From positions 11,691,201-11,755,200 of the forward strand of contig OX365962.1 of assembly GCA_947247005.1 (NCBI GenBank): DNA of 64,000 nucleotides, in the 5' to 3' direction. A program made the translations under genes and the position numbers. Numbering within the stretch: position 1 is the first letter of the stretch; every line of letters begins with the position of its first letter. The DNA comes from Spisula solida. Lineage: Eukaryota; Mollusca; Bivalvia; Venerida; Mactridae. Below the pieces are notes generated by a model. The model was not told the origin of the DNA, did not search any database, and worked only from the letters and a program-made list of their open reading frames with translations. This document shows positions 31,224 through 42,590 of the stretch, piece after piece.

Positions 31224-31337
31224 AGCCTAGGTCCCACTGAGGAATTCCACATCGGTGATGCTCTCCCGAAACCACCCGATCATCATAATTCCTTTCATTA
31301 TCACAAACTGTCTCATGACTTCCCCGAAGCTTCCCCC
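31224..31337. mobile_element. TTA-type MITE, truncated copy 3
   Basis: Starts AGCCTAGGTCCCACTGAGGA and follows the other copies as far as GACTTCCCCGAAGCTTCCCC, then stops. The right end is missing. Confidence 0.65.
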
Positions 31338-31499
31338 ATTGGTCGGATTCCAATGATATTTCACTGGTATCAGGCCAAGGTATCAGTAATTTCAGGTCGG
31401 ATGATTTTGCTGGAGTTTTCGGAGACCTCCGTTTTTGTGTCAAAAACTTTTATAGTTGGTATTGAGTTACATTATTTTCATTTGAAAAACATCGACTTG

Positions 31500-31745
31500 G
31501 TACAACTAGAGCTGTCGCCATTCGGCAGACTAATATACCCCTGCCGGCAAAGGGCCATAATTCTGCCAAAATTCCTTTCTTCATGCACATCTATATGTTG
31601 ATGTTGTTCATCTGTGAAAGTTTGAGCGAAATCCTGCCAAAACTGTAGGAGGAGTTGCGTCCACAAGAATGCGTCTACGGACAGACAGACAGGCGGACAA
31701 GTTAAATTCAGTATACCCCCTTACAACTCATTGTGTGGGGATATA
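31500..31745. repeat. Dispersed repeat ending in a GGACAGACAGACAGG tract
   Basis: ACAACTAGAGCTGTCGCCAT at the start and CTACGGACAGACAGACAGG near the end are typical of bivalve dispersed repeats. Only one copy is in this window. Confidence 0.45.
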
Positions 31746-31989
31746 AAAACAGATGTCTTTGTAGTAAGAATACATATGAGGATGATCCAGGAATTTATGT
31801 ATTCTAACTTTATACCATTACTGCATGATGGTATTGACATTAATGTATCATACTTAGTACTTGTAAATATAAATTGATTATTCAATTCTGTCACTTGTTT
31901 ACCTAACATTGTGTATAATTTTACCATAGCAATTTCTCTTATTAATGTCTTATTTAAATGTATATTATGTGTATTACGGTATCACAATT

Positions 31990-32115
31990 TGATTAAGATT
32001 TTGTTGGGATCACCATTGTGACCTCTAGTGTCTACACAAGCAAATTGTTGACGGACGGACGTCTGACGAAGAGTGATCACAAAAGCTCACTCTGTCACTT
32101 TGTGACAGGTGAGCT
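31990..32115 (+). repeat. Hairpin-ended repeat, 3' fragment
   Basis: TTGACGGACGGACGTCTGAC then CAAAAGCTCACTCTGTCAC and GTGACAGGTGAGCT, the terminal hairpin of the family. Confidence 0.65.
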
Positions 32116-32147
32116 AAAAGATAGACCTTTTGATTTCTCATAATATG

Positions 32148-32197
32148 AAATGTGATTACTTCTAATTAAGTATACTTAATTAGAAGTAATCACATTT
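32148..32197. repeat. Perfect 50-bp palindrome without spacer
   Basis: AAATGTGATTACTTCTAATT and the following AAGTA are exactly complemented by the next 25 bases, centred on GTATAC. No mismatch and no loop. Confidence 0.9.
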
Positions 32198-32213
32198 TAG
32201 TGTACATACACGT

Positions 32214-32746
32214 AAACAAGAGGGTCCAAAGGCCCCTAAGTAGCTCACCTCTTGTAGCAGTGCATGCAGACCCTGTGACAATATCGCACTTGACCTACAT
32301 TTTGTCTAGATGATCAGTCTGACCAAGTCTAATAAGGATTAGGAAACCACTTGCGACCTCTAGTGACTATACAAGGTTTTTCTGTGAATTGACCTTGTGA
32401 CCTAGTTTTGACACCAGATGACCCAATATCGAACTTGACCTATATTTTGTTGAGATGATCATTGTGACCAAGTTTCATAAAGATTATGTCAAAATTGTGA
32501 CCTGGAGTGACTACACAAGGTTTTTCTATGATTTAACATTGCGATCTAGTTTTTGACCCCGGATGACCCAATATCAAACTTGACCTAGATTTTGTTGATA
32601 CATTGTATGATCAATGCGAAGAAGATTCATAAAGAGTAGGTTAAAATTGTGACCTCTAGTATCTACATAAGGAAATTGTTGACAGACGGATGGGCGAAGA
32701 CTGATCGCAAAAGCTCACTCCATCACTTGGTGACAGGTGAGCTAAA
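32214..32746 (+). repeat. Hairpin-ended repeat, complete copy
   Basis: Starts AAACAAGAGGGTCCAAAGGC and ends CATCACTTGGTGACAGGTGA then GCT. The interior has four rounds of TTGACCTA.ATTTTGTTGA and GACCAAGTTTCATAAAGATT. Confidence 0.7.
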
Positions 32747-32915
32747 AACACATACACACACACACCAACGTATGTACGTGCATGTGTGTTGAAGTAAAAA
32801 GCTGTACTGTCTACATAATCTTCTGTGAAAGTTTAAGATGTTTACTAGAGTTCCAACATGAAGCTTTTGTTCCGATGAACAAGTTTCGTGTTGGAACAAA
32901 CGCAGGCAAAATCAG

Positions 32916-33510
32916 ACAAGAGGGCCCAAAGGGCCCTAGGTCGCTCACCTGTCGTAGTAGTGCATGCAAGCCCTGTGATTTGACCTAGTGACCTAGTTCT
33001 TGATCCAATATCGCATTTGACCTAGATTTTATTGAGATGATCATTGTGACCAAGTTTCATAAAGATTAGGCTAAAATGGTGACATCTAGTGACTAAACAA
33101 GGATTTCCTATGATTTGACCTAGTTACCTAGTTTTGACCCCAGATGAACCAAATTCAACCTTGGTCTAGATTTTGTTAAGATAATCATTGTGACAAAGTA
33201 ACATAAAGATTAGGCCAAACTTGTGAGCTCTAGTGACTATACCAGGTTTTTCTATGATTTGACCTTGTGACCTAGTTTTTGACCCTGTATGACCCAATAT
33301 CAAACTTGATCATTGTGACCAAGTTTCATAAAGATTATGTCAAAATATGACCTCTAGTGCTTAAACAATGTTTTCATGTGATTTGATCTTGTGACCTAGT
33401 TTTGACCCCAGATGACCCAATACCGATTGTGACCTAGATTTTGTTGAGATGATCATTGTGACCAAGTTTCATAAAGATTAGGTAAAAAATATGACCCCGG
33501 ATGACCCAAT
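32916..33510 (+). repeat. Hairpin-ended repeat, 5' part
   Basis: Starts GACAAGAGGGCCCAAAGGGC and TCGCTCACCTG. The interior repeats GATCATTGTGACCAAGTTTC. It stops without the GACGGACGG tail just before the end of the BTB gene. Confidence 0.7.
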
Positions 33511-33540
33511 TTAGTACTCATACTAGTATTCCAAATGTCT

Positions 33541-36500
33541 TTACCAATACATTTCATTCTTGTCTGTGCGCTTCAAACGTTCAAAGAACACACTAGCCTT
33601 ACAGCTATCCGACAATTTATCAAATATTTCGATGCACTGTTGTCTCTGCGCTTTTGATCCATCTGAATAAAATCCCGTTATATTCACACGGTCTGGTGAG
33701 TGATTAGTATACATAACAACACCAAACCCTGCTACGGCCGCAATAGCTTTTGCCGTAAGGTCTGCATAATCCAATAGTGAAGTTTGAAAAAGAATGAATA
33801 AACACCATCGCAAATCATTGAATAAATCTTCAATACGTTCTTCACTCTCATTTCCACGTTTTGTACTCATACCTAAACAATACTCCAGCGTAGTTTTACA
33901 CTTAGATTCAATACTTGGAACTTGAAATTCGTTAGCCAGTGCAACTATTTTAAAAACATTCGATCCTGAAATAGAAATATAACTCTGATTAACGCATAAG
34001 ATTTTTATGTCATTGTAAATTTATTATGTACCAATGGATGACAAAACAAGAAATATCACTCATTCACTGCATGTGATGAATACCCCCTGGTACGTCTTGC
34101 AACAGTGGCTCCAATGTGCTCTGACAATATGCACACGAACAGAACATAATGGATTTGTTTACCCTTGCTGCCGGGAGAACCCATATGGGCTAGCTTTCAC
34201 TATATTTAGTTACCGCAATAATTTTACTAATTTTTTAACTTTTATATAGTGAAAGTCTATGTGTGAAATTTTTTAACTTTTATACATTGTATAGTGAAAG
34301 TCTATGTGTGAATCTGTCTTGATATACAGTAGTAACTACATTGTAATCTATTTACAATATTTTGACATCTACATAATTTTATCTATACATATAATAATGT
34401 TAAATACTGTATTAAACATATGTACATGTACATTACACTTGCAAACAAATACTGACCAGCAGAATCATAAGTTATTATGGAATAAAATGTCCCATGTTAA
34501 ATAATATCTCCCTCTTTGTGACAATTAAAACAATACTTAAAAACACTGCCAGGAGGACACCACTTGGCTACCACTATATAGGGACAAAGGAGAGAAGAGG
34601 ATTTTAAAACAATGTAAACTAATAAAATATTTGCCTATATATATACATGTATATATGTTTTATTGCTAAATGTATATAACATATATAAGGTCACACAGAG
34701 GAGATCATATAATTTATAAAGACAATTTATTTACAACAAGAGGGCCAAAAGGGCCCTTCCCCCAAATTTTTTTATGGCGCTGGGGCAATGTTGGGATTCG
34801 TGCTTAAGGAGATTGACAAGAATGGCTGAAATGTTTAGATAAGAAAACTGCATGATTTTCCATAATTTAGAGGCTGGTTTAAGCACTAGTTACATAATAA
34901 AGGCCATACTCTCTCAAATAACACAATACTGACCCAAAATATTAGCACCCATAGTGATTGAAAGACACCATACTAGGATTTAAAGCGCTGGGGGAAACCC
35001 TAATCTGGATTTAAGGCGCTGGGGTACCACAACGCCTTCTGCCCCTGGGGAAGGGCCTGCGCTCACCTGTCATAGTAGTGCATGCAAGCCCCTACAGGGA
35101 CCTGAGCAACCATTTATATTTTATGAATAAGAATCAGGAAAATTTGAAGCCTCGATCTATTGAAAGCTTTTTTTATGATTTGACCTTGTGACTTTGTGTT
35201 CGACACCAGATGACCCAGTTTCGAACTTGACTTTGATTTTGTGGCGATGATCATTGTGACCAAGTTTCATAAAGATTAAGCCAAACTTGTGACCTCTAGT
35301 GACTACACAGGACTTTTTCTAAGATTTTACCGAGTGACCTGGTTTTTTACCCAACAGTTTCAAACTAGGCACAGAGACAAACAATCTGACCAAGTTTCGT
35401 GTGATTTAACTTTCGATTTGAATACCTGACGATACTAATTTTATGTTCAAAATGGCCAATTTACAGTATACGGGATATATCTATTAACAAATTCTTTTAT
35501 TGCGATGGTATGAGATTATCTCTTATGAATGACATTTCATAGTTTACAATATATTTGTGATAAAAAATTTCTTGCAATAGAGACTATTGAAGCATTTCAG
35601 TATGAGAAGTCTATAATAGACTGAAATATATGGTCTATATACTATACTATTAGAATAAGAGCCTTTCCGAAAGCTTAATTGTTTTTGGATAATACAAAAG
35701 ATTTTTAAATCTAAAGTTAAAGGGTATGAGAGATTGTATAATCTATTCAAATTGTATTATGTACAGTATTATAAGTCTATGAATAGTATGATAGACACAG
35801 TCAATTTACAGTATCTGTAATATATTTATTATCAAATTCTGGTCATTCTTTTAATTCTATCGTTCTGACGCTTGTTATTAACCACTCAGGCCTACAGCCT
35901 TCGTGGTTAAGTCCTATGCGTCAGAACTCCAAACCATTGTATAACAGTAGGTATAATACAGCGGTTTTTCATAGTTTATTTCTTAAATATATGAAGAAAA
36001 AGTCTAGTCTATAGACACATCTACAAATATTTGGTAAATCAGATATCTGTGCTATGTTGGGTTTTATAGAGCAACTTGGATTGAGTGTAGGGCTCTAGAT
36101 TGTGTCGGTCATCTCACAGTCTAAGATATATTTTCAAGAGCCCTGTAGACTGAGCCGCCGAGTGCCTTGCCAGGGTCAAAGACGTAAGTGACATTGAATG
36201 TCAGATTCAGTTTGGCAAGGGACTCCTTAAACTTAGACCTGGAAGATAAACGTGTGTCATAATTATTTCTTGGTTAGAGTTTTTACCTTATACTAGTACT
36301 ACTGACTATGTCTTTAACAACAAACTTGGACTCTTAATGACATGTTGACAAGCAAGATTTGCAATGAAGTTGCTGTCATGCTTCAATAAATTTGCTTTAT
36401 AGATATATTTTTTTGTCTAACCTCCGACAAGAGAAGCTGTGGTACATCACAATACATGTACAATGCTTACTGTATCGAACAAAAATAGTCCATCATTTCA

Positions 36501-37032
36501 TAAATTAAGGCCCTATTGTGGCATGTTGAAAAATAAGGGTAGGATTGGCTAGTCTTACGGACCCGTATCCCTAGTAGACACTGCTAAAATTTAAAGACAA
36601 AAGCGCATGTGAAAGAAACATGCACTATTTCACTATAGAAAACTTACGATCAACAGGGCGCTGATGAGCTGGGTGCAGACACAGAAGAAATTCCAAAAAA
36701 GCATCATATTTCTTTCCACGTAATGCTACAGTTCCATTCTTCTTTTCCCGAAAGTCATTATCAAACATTGCGTTAAACACTGGTGATGCGAGCGACAGAA
36801 AGGCTGGGTGGACATATAACTCCTTACCGTCGTCGAAACGTAAGCGTACGTCACCTGTAGAATTTCGTTCTGTGAATGGAACAGGTTCCAATTTCTGCTT
36901 TTTTGAAGGCGTCTCACTTATGCCTGATGCATCACACATTTTATGCTGTGAGTGTGATTCATCTTCTTCTTCTAACACTTCTTCCTTTATTGTACAGACG
37001 CCATCTGGCGAATACTCGTAGTTTTTATCCAT
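33541..37032 (-). CDS. BTB/POZ domain protein, two exons, 269 aa
   Basis: Exon 1 is 37032-36648 (ATG to GTTGATC|GTAAGT) and exon 2 is 33965-33541 (TTTCTATTTCAG|GATCG to TAA). The exons total 810 bp, agree in phase and need no further exon. Residues 1-58 are acidic, with an IKEE sumoylation-like site and a KKQK basic patch. The BTB fold covers about 60-160: DVRLRFDDGKELYVHPAFLS, then LASPVFNAMF and, across the intron, NVFKIVALANEFQVPSIE. The C-terminal 110 residues match nothing I recognise. No MATH, Kelch or zinc-finger domain is present. BTB domains dimerise and often recruit cullin-3, so a substrate-adaptor or nuclear role is possible but inferred. The 2.7-kb intron holds repeats and an unrelated exon-like segment. 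The start follows the first in-frame ATG. No clear polyadenylation signal was found just after the stop. Confidence 0.8.
34735..35440 (+). repeat. Hairpin-ended repeat, diverged copy in the BTB intron
   Basis: AACAAGAGGGCCAAAAGGGC and later GCTCACCTGTCATAGTAGTG and GATCATTGTGACCAAGTTTC. An extra segment (34760-35060) separates the AAGAGGGCC end from the usual GCTCACCTG block. Confidence 0.6.
35865..35983. mobile_element. AAATAAACTATG MITE, copy lacking the left arm
   Basis: Shares GTTCTGACGCTTGTTAT, ACTCAGGCCTACAGCCTTCG and the right end CATAGTTTATTT with the full copy at 27540-27707. Confidence 0.7.
36121..36238 (-). CDS. Orphan C-terminal coding exon inside the BTB intron
   Basis: On the minus strand a TTTATCTTCCAG acceptor opens a 118-bp segment that reads SKFKESLAKLNLTFNVTY then VFDPGKALGGSVYRALENIS and a TAG stop. 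Codon use and composition look protein-like. It needs two bases from an upstream exon, whereas BTB exon 1 offers one, so it cannot be an alternative BTB end. It could be the last exon of another minus-strand gene whose earlier exons lie elsewhere, or a captured or dead exon. The family is not recognised. Confidence 0.4.
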
Positions 37033-37248
37033 TTAATAACGTATAAAGATCAATAATATTCGTAAATAAAATCCAAGTTTTCTTTAATCCACACAAGTTA
37101 CAACTTACAGTGACACTGGCCGTCTAACACCTTTCACCAAAACGTCAGTAAATGTTCGGTTAATCACACGGCTGAAAAGAAATGCAGAATTTCTTAAGTT
37201 TATATATCATAAATCAAGCAAAAAAACAAGACTGCGTTCAATAAACGC
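37033..37248 (-). promoter_or_regulatory. 5' flank of the BTB gene
   Basis: The 5' UTR and promoter should lie here. No clear TATA box or initiator stands out, so only the location is offered. Confidence 0.3.
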
Positions 37249-38052
37249 TTATGCCCCCTGTGGAAGCCTTGTCCATAAATAAGTCTAAGTCCAAAATTAG
37301 GTCAAGGTGAAGGTCAAAATGGGGTTAGGTGGTACTGGTGTGTGGAGAGTGTTCATTCACCATATCGACATTAGAACTTAAAACCCGTTTTCCGGGATTA
37401 CGGAATTAATTGAGCGACAATGTGCGAGATATTCCGAATGTACGTCAGGGGGGGAAACGGATATAGCGTATAGAGCAACTAGGTACAAAAGTCGCGATTA
37501 TTTAAGCCAAAGGATAAGAATTTGTAAAAAGTCTTACTAGAAAACAATGACAACACAATTTTACGACCTCGCTGATAATATTTTCGCCTAAATAATATGT
37601 TTAACTTGAAAAATGCTTATTTTTTCTCGACATCGGTATCGAGCCACGGAAGCGGCAGTGTAGAATAAAATGCAATATTTCAAATATAAAGCACTTTTTA
37701 GGATAATTCTTGCTAAAGTTTAAGAACAAAGATGTTTAATGATAATGTGTAATATTTGTTTTATATGTTTTCATGTTTAAACGTTGAAAAAAGAATAATT
37801 ATACACACTCCCGCTATACCGCGTATTGCTCGATAACCCCCTGACCGTGAAATTTCGGTTCCGGAAAAACGGGTTTTATTGAGTAATGTCGATATCGAGA
37901 ATACACAACACCCATGCAAGTATGAAAGCTTTGAAGCAAGCCATATTAATGCTAGAAGAAACGGTCAATTTGGGTTAACCAGGACGGACGGACGAACGGA
38001 CGGACGGGTGAATCACTATATGCCTCCCGATCTATCGATACGGGGGCATAAA
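37249..38052. repeat. TATGCCCCC-ended dispersed repeat, split by an insertion
   Basis: It opens TTATGCCCCCTGTGGAAGCC with AGGTCAAGGTGAAGGTCAAA and closes GGACGGACGAACGGACGGAC then ATACGGGGGCATAA. The halves are separated by the MITE at 37381-37876. The ORFs at 37879-38088 and 37952-38158 are repeat artefacts. Confidence 0.65.
37381..37876. mobile_element. AAACCCGTTTTCCGG MITE nested in a repeat
   Basis: The ends AAACCCGTTTTCCGGGA and TTCCGGAAAAACGGGTTT are inverted, flanked by TA at 37379-37380 and 37877-37878. Length 496 bp, non-coding. Confidence 0.7.
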
Positions 38053-39984
38053 AAACAACAGCCACAAAACAACATCTTGACAAATTGAGGCACCCAGTAC
38101 TAAAAGTAGTCGTTTGTTTAGGTCGCGAAAACATGTTAAAAATACGGCAAAATTCCACATCTTCAGCTCAGAATATAAATGGCTAATGTGATGGATAACC
38201 AACAACAGCATACTTGTTTAGCTTCCTTAATACATGCCTAACACACAATTTGATTCAAAATAATAGGGTTAGCAATCCGTTTTTCCACAAATTTCATGAA
38301 TGTAAACCAACCAGAGAAAATGCCGTATTGTCCGGTCCCAGCGATTACATGGATTACTAAACGACGGAAACCTAGAGTACGCTCCGGTATCATATACAAG
38401 TATAGAAAATCTCGTTATTGACAGGTAACTGTATCATTAATAAACAGTACATAAAAAAAATTAAATTTAGAATTCTTGTATTTCCCGGAGAGGTGATCGT
38501 ACAGTCACTGGGTGTGTTTTTTTCATAATTTAAAGCATTTACGGCATTAATCATCTATTTAAAGCTGTGGGTGATCAAAAACATCTTTGTGAATCGAAAG
38601 CATTCGAATACATGCTTAAATTTACCTTCGTACGATATAATTCATTGTTTAAACTTTGATTTTATTTTTCGAGGGCGTAAAACGCTGTACAGGAACGGCT
38701 GTAGTGGTTTTTAGTGTGTCTGACGGGTATTTCGAACGTATTTTATAACGGTCGTTTTCATTGGCGTAGTATACATCGTTTGTACGCTGGTAACCAAGTC
38801 CTGGGAAACCCCTATGAAATCAACCAATGAAAATCGTTGTTATCACGCGCATCATTCGGAACAATCGGACAAACATGGAGTCATTTTGACATTTAAAAAT
38901 GCCAACGATTCGTTTTTCGGCTTACACGTATACATTCACTGAAGTGAACATGTGTCAACCAGGTAAATATGTTCCAACTTTTTCGTTCTTTACTTTTACC
39001 GCATTATTATGTTTCTACACAACGGTAAATTCGACATATGTTGGTGATTTCCTCAATATTTCCGTTTTTTGTTTTTATTGAGTCCACCCCAGTGACCGGG
39101 TGGACACCGTGATACGTATAAATTTATGGCATAACTGTTTAACTACTTGACCAATTTCGATGGGATTTCGCATGAAAGTAGTTATAGTCATGTTTTTTAC
39201 GAATATAATTACTTTATGAAGATATCGAAAGCCAATTCTTGTTTTTGATACCTGGTCGATTCTTGGAAATACACCTTGTATAAGAATTCTAAATTTAACA
39301 AAAACAATTTTTTAGGTACCGTTTATTAATGATACAGCTACCAGTGGTTGTATATTGCCTTGTATACAGTACATTAATTATGTTGTATATTTGAAACATG
39401 CCTGAGGCGCAGGGGATTAGATAGTGCAAATGGGTGTGTGCAGAAAATGTATTATTTCACCGGAGACTATAAGATTTATATTATTACTTAAAAAAAATGT
39501 TGTTTTTTTTGTTAATACTTGCACATGAATGTGGAAATTGTGGGCTTGTTTAGTATTAATAAACACTCGACAACAATTATGAAGATCATAGAAGCGGTGT
39601 TTTCTTTTAGCCTCAGTAAAAAAGAACAAACATTGTATTTGGAAAGAAAATTATAGTAAAATACTATAAATTTTAACTTAAATTCCGTCTATGTTCATAC
39701 TGTACAAATAACATAACTTATCATTTACAATCACACTTCTGCACTTATCCAAATACCTAAATTATAACTACCAATTCAAAAAGGTGTCAGTCGTGATTAC
39801 ATTAGAGTATAGCACGGAGAATTTGACACGATCCTGACCTTTAAGCATGAATATATTACACGGCTCTTGCGTTGAATATATAAATTCCGCGAGTAAATCG
39901 TGCAAAATCGGTACTTTAGATTTGTGATGGTATAATTACACCTCGAGCGTCTTCGTGATACGAAAACACACAACCGGGATTATA
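38053..39984. other. 1.9 kb non-coding stretch, nothing recognised
   Basis: A short inverted word pair, GTCCACCCCAGTGACCGGGTGGAC, lies near 39083. ORFs up to 70 aa have no support. Confidence 0.4.
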
Positions 39985-40128
39985 GCCTCCGTAGCTCAAT
40001 GGTTAGCGCGCTTGTCGTCTAATCTGGCGACCCGGGTTCAAATTCGGGTTGAGGCACACATATATATGCCTGCCATATTTCAGCAGAAAGCTGACTGGCA
40101 AATAAAGGCTATGCTCGGCATTTTTTTT
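39985..40128 (+). repeat. tRNA-derived SINE with poly-T end
   Basis: GCCTCCGTAGCTCAATGGTT carries box A and GGGTTCAAATTCG box B at tRNA spacing. The acceptor arms pair for five of seven bases, but the anticodon stem does not form. A non-tRNA part and TTTTTTTT at 40121-40128 follow. This is a short pol III-type SINE, not a functional tRNA. Confidence 0.65.
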
Positions 40129-40424
40129 ATAAATATAGACTCTAAATCAGCTGTGACATTATGCTAATAGAAGTTCGAGAGTCGTGTCAAATTCTCTGGA
40201 CTATACCAAATACAATATACAATATACAAATATACAGTAGGATATCGGTGCGTACCGGTACAGGAGGACACTGGTATAGTCGTTAGTAATCGCACTAGAA
40301 AGCATAGTTTCGCAGTTTTTCAACAGTTCTCATTCAAATTACAACAAATGTCATGAACCTTGCATATGATTCATTGCAAACATGTACTTATTCAAGATTT
40401 TAACGCAAAACTCACTTGGCTTAT

Positions 40425-40735
40425 TCTAACTAATGATAAAATAACGATGGCACGATGGTCAAACCACGACGATAAGATGGTCAAACAACGATGATAGAAA
40501 CATCTATGGCAAGATGAGGACACAAAGTTCGTATGATGGTGAAACAACGATGGTATGATGGTGAAACAATGATGATAGAAACATCTATGGCAAGATGAGG
40601 ACACAAAGTTCGTATGAAGGTGAAACAATGATGGCGCGATGGAGAAACAACGACGGCGAAACAGCGACGCTATAGTACGATGGTACAACGTCACGTTGGT
40701 GAAACTACAATGGTACGAATGTGAAACAATGTTGA
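40425..40735. repeat. Imperfect tandem repeat with a near-exact 72-bp duplication
   Basis: GATGATAGAAACATCTATGG then CAAGATGAGGACACAAAGTT is present twice, 72 bp apart. Around it GATGGTGAAACAACGATGG recurs. The 124-aa minus-strand ORF is the repeat read as protein. Confidence 0.75.
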
Positions 40736-41285
40736 CATCATTCAACGCTTCTGGAATTAAAAACACAAACTAAAACTATATAACTAACACGAACAAGCTC
40801 ATAACAGTAAACTGGAAACATAAACAATAACATGATAAACTGAAATAATTAATGAACTGGATACAAGAACAAACTCAAAACGTTGGTTGTTCGATAATAT
40901 GTTGAATTTCGCCCTAACTTTTGTATCATTATTCAAATTCTCGTTACAATTGGCATGAACGTAGTACAATTTGAATTAAGCCTCAGACAGTATTTGAAAT
41001 ATTCTTTAAATTATTTGTAACGATATATACCCGATTAAACCCCAACACGGGGACACGAAAACATATCCCTAATAAGTAAGTTTTTATTTAAAAAAGTCCT
41101 TAGGTCAGATGCTCGTCAAATATATAGTTATATATATGTACACATTACTACGCAATATACAAAGCATGATACATTGAACCGAGATAACTCATTTATTTGT
41201 TCAAATTTGAATTTGAATTTCGGTAATCGGCTGTTGCTGCATCTATTTTCACAGCCGCTGCGTGATTACCTTTAACGTTTTGTTA

Positions 41286-41575
41286 ATAAGATCTCTTCGT
41301 TCCTGGTTCGATCCCTGACCGGGACACTTGGTCATTTCTGAAACACTTTCATAGTCTCTCACCCCACTAGAGAGGAATTAGTTGGAAACCCAGGTGTAGT
41401 ATCGCACGTATTGATCAGTGCTGTACACCGGGCACGTTAAATAATCAAGGTGTATATTCGAAAAGAGCTAGGGTAACGCACCCGGATTCCTTGTATCACA
41501 CATCTTTCACTCCATTGAATTTATGTCTGCCCTTGTCAGACATCTGCCAACCATAATCGGAAAAACGAGTGTGAA
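41286..41575 (+). repeat. tRNA-derived SINE with conserved core, copy 2
   Basis: Box B-like CTGGTTCGATCCCTG, then a core with GTGCTGTACACCGGGCACGT and TATTCGAAAAGAGCTAGGG, shared with 12173-12585. The box A part is lost or diverged. Confidence 0.65.
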
Positions 41576-42590
41576 GTAAAATGTTGAAGTTGAAATTTAA
41601 TATAATACAAACAGCATTGTAATAAGTATAGATAGAACAGCACACTTACATTATTGTAAAGCTAGAGTGGGTGTTTCACAATCTTGTACAAAAAACGCTT
41701 TAAATAGTACATGTATTCCGGAAAAACACTCGCGGACGCTTTAAAGAGAGGCAACTCTAAAAAGCATATTATACGCGTTTGCGTATCATTCATGTCCCAG
41801 CTTAAATGTCTATATTTGTCACATACATCGCATGATGTCCATACGAGTCTACCAATTCTAGAAGTCTCAGACCAATCATAGTAGTTCCTATATAAAAGTC
41901 ACATACCCGGCATCTTACTGCCTGTATAATCTTTAGAGGATGAAATCGTACGGTATTCGTTCTGACGTATATATATATACGTATTGCAGACAAAAATATG
42001 ATATTAAGTCGTACAGGGAAGGCAGCACTCAACTTAACAAGTCAAGCACAGAAAACATAAAAACATACAAGGTACAATCCTGCTGATCAAGCTCACAACG
42101 AGCTAGTACGGAGCTTGTATATTAGTACGGCATTTACACAAGTTTCCTGCCCCCTAGTGGCTGCTTTTTCATCTCTGACTGTGTGATACTGTACGCGTCG
42201 ATTTGGATTGACTTCCCTTACCTGTGATAGTCGACCTCAAATCCTCGATTGACTTGTGTTACAGCGTCCTCTTCGGGTGTGGGAGTGCGATCACAGGCGG
42301 TTCAGTCACCAGTTTGTTGAGAACATGGCAATGACTCACAGTCAAACAAGTTAGAACTGGTTGATAATTAATTCCAGGAAAATATAGTCGGTCATCTGTC
42401 CACTAGAATACGACTAAAAGGTTGATAAAATGGCGTAAAATCAAACTACATGTAGAGGGTCAACCTAGCCACAACGCTTACCTAAATACAAATGTACATT
42501 CACATTTTGAACTAATTACATTGTAAATATTAAATACGTTTTGGCTTCTGTGACACACAGAAACAATTCAGATGGTGTTAATCTTAAAAT
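41576..42590. other. Mostly unassigned, with one short dispersed repeat
   Basis: A GGCAGCACTCAAC-family copy lies at 42010-42080 (ACAGGGAAGGCAGCACTCAA). CGTACGG and CTAGTACGGAGC words suggest decayed CGTACGAG-element sequence near 41940-42135. No gene. Confidence 0.4.

Noticed and set aside
39985..40057. Possible tRNA gene
   Set aside because: Boxes A and B are good, but the anticodon stem does not pair and a SINE body with a poly-T end follows.
40392..40766. 124-aa minus-strand ORF rich in Ser/His/Phe
   Set aside because: It is the translation of a tandem GATGGTGAAACAACGATGG repeat; the internal duplication explains the open frame.
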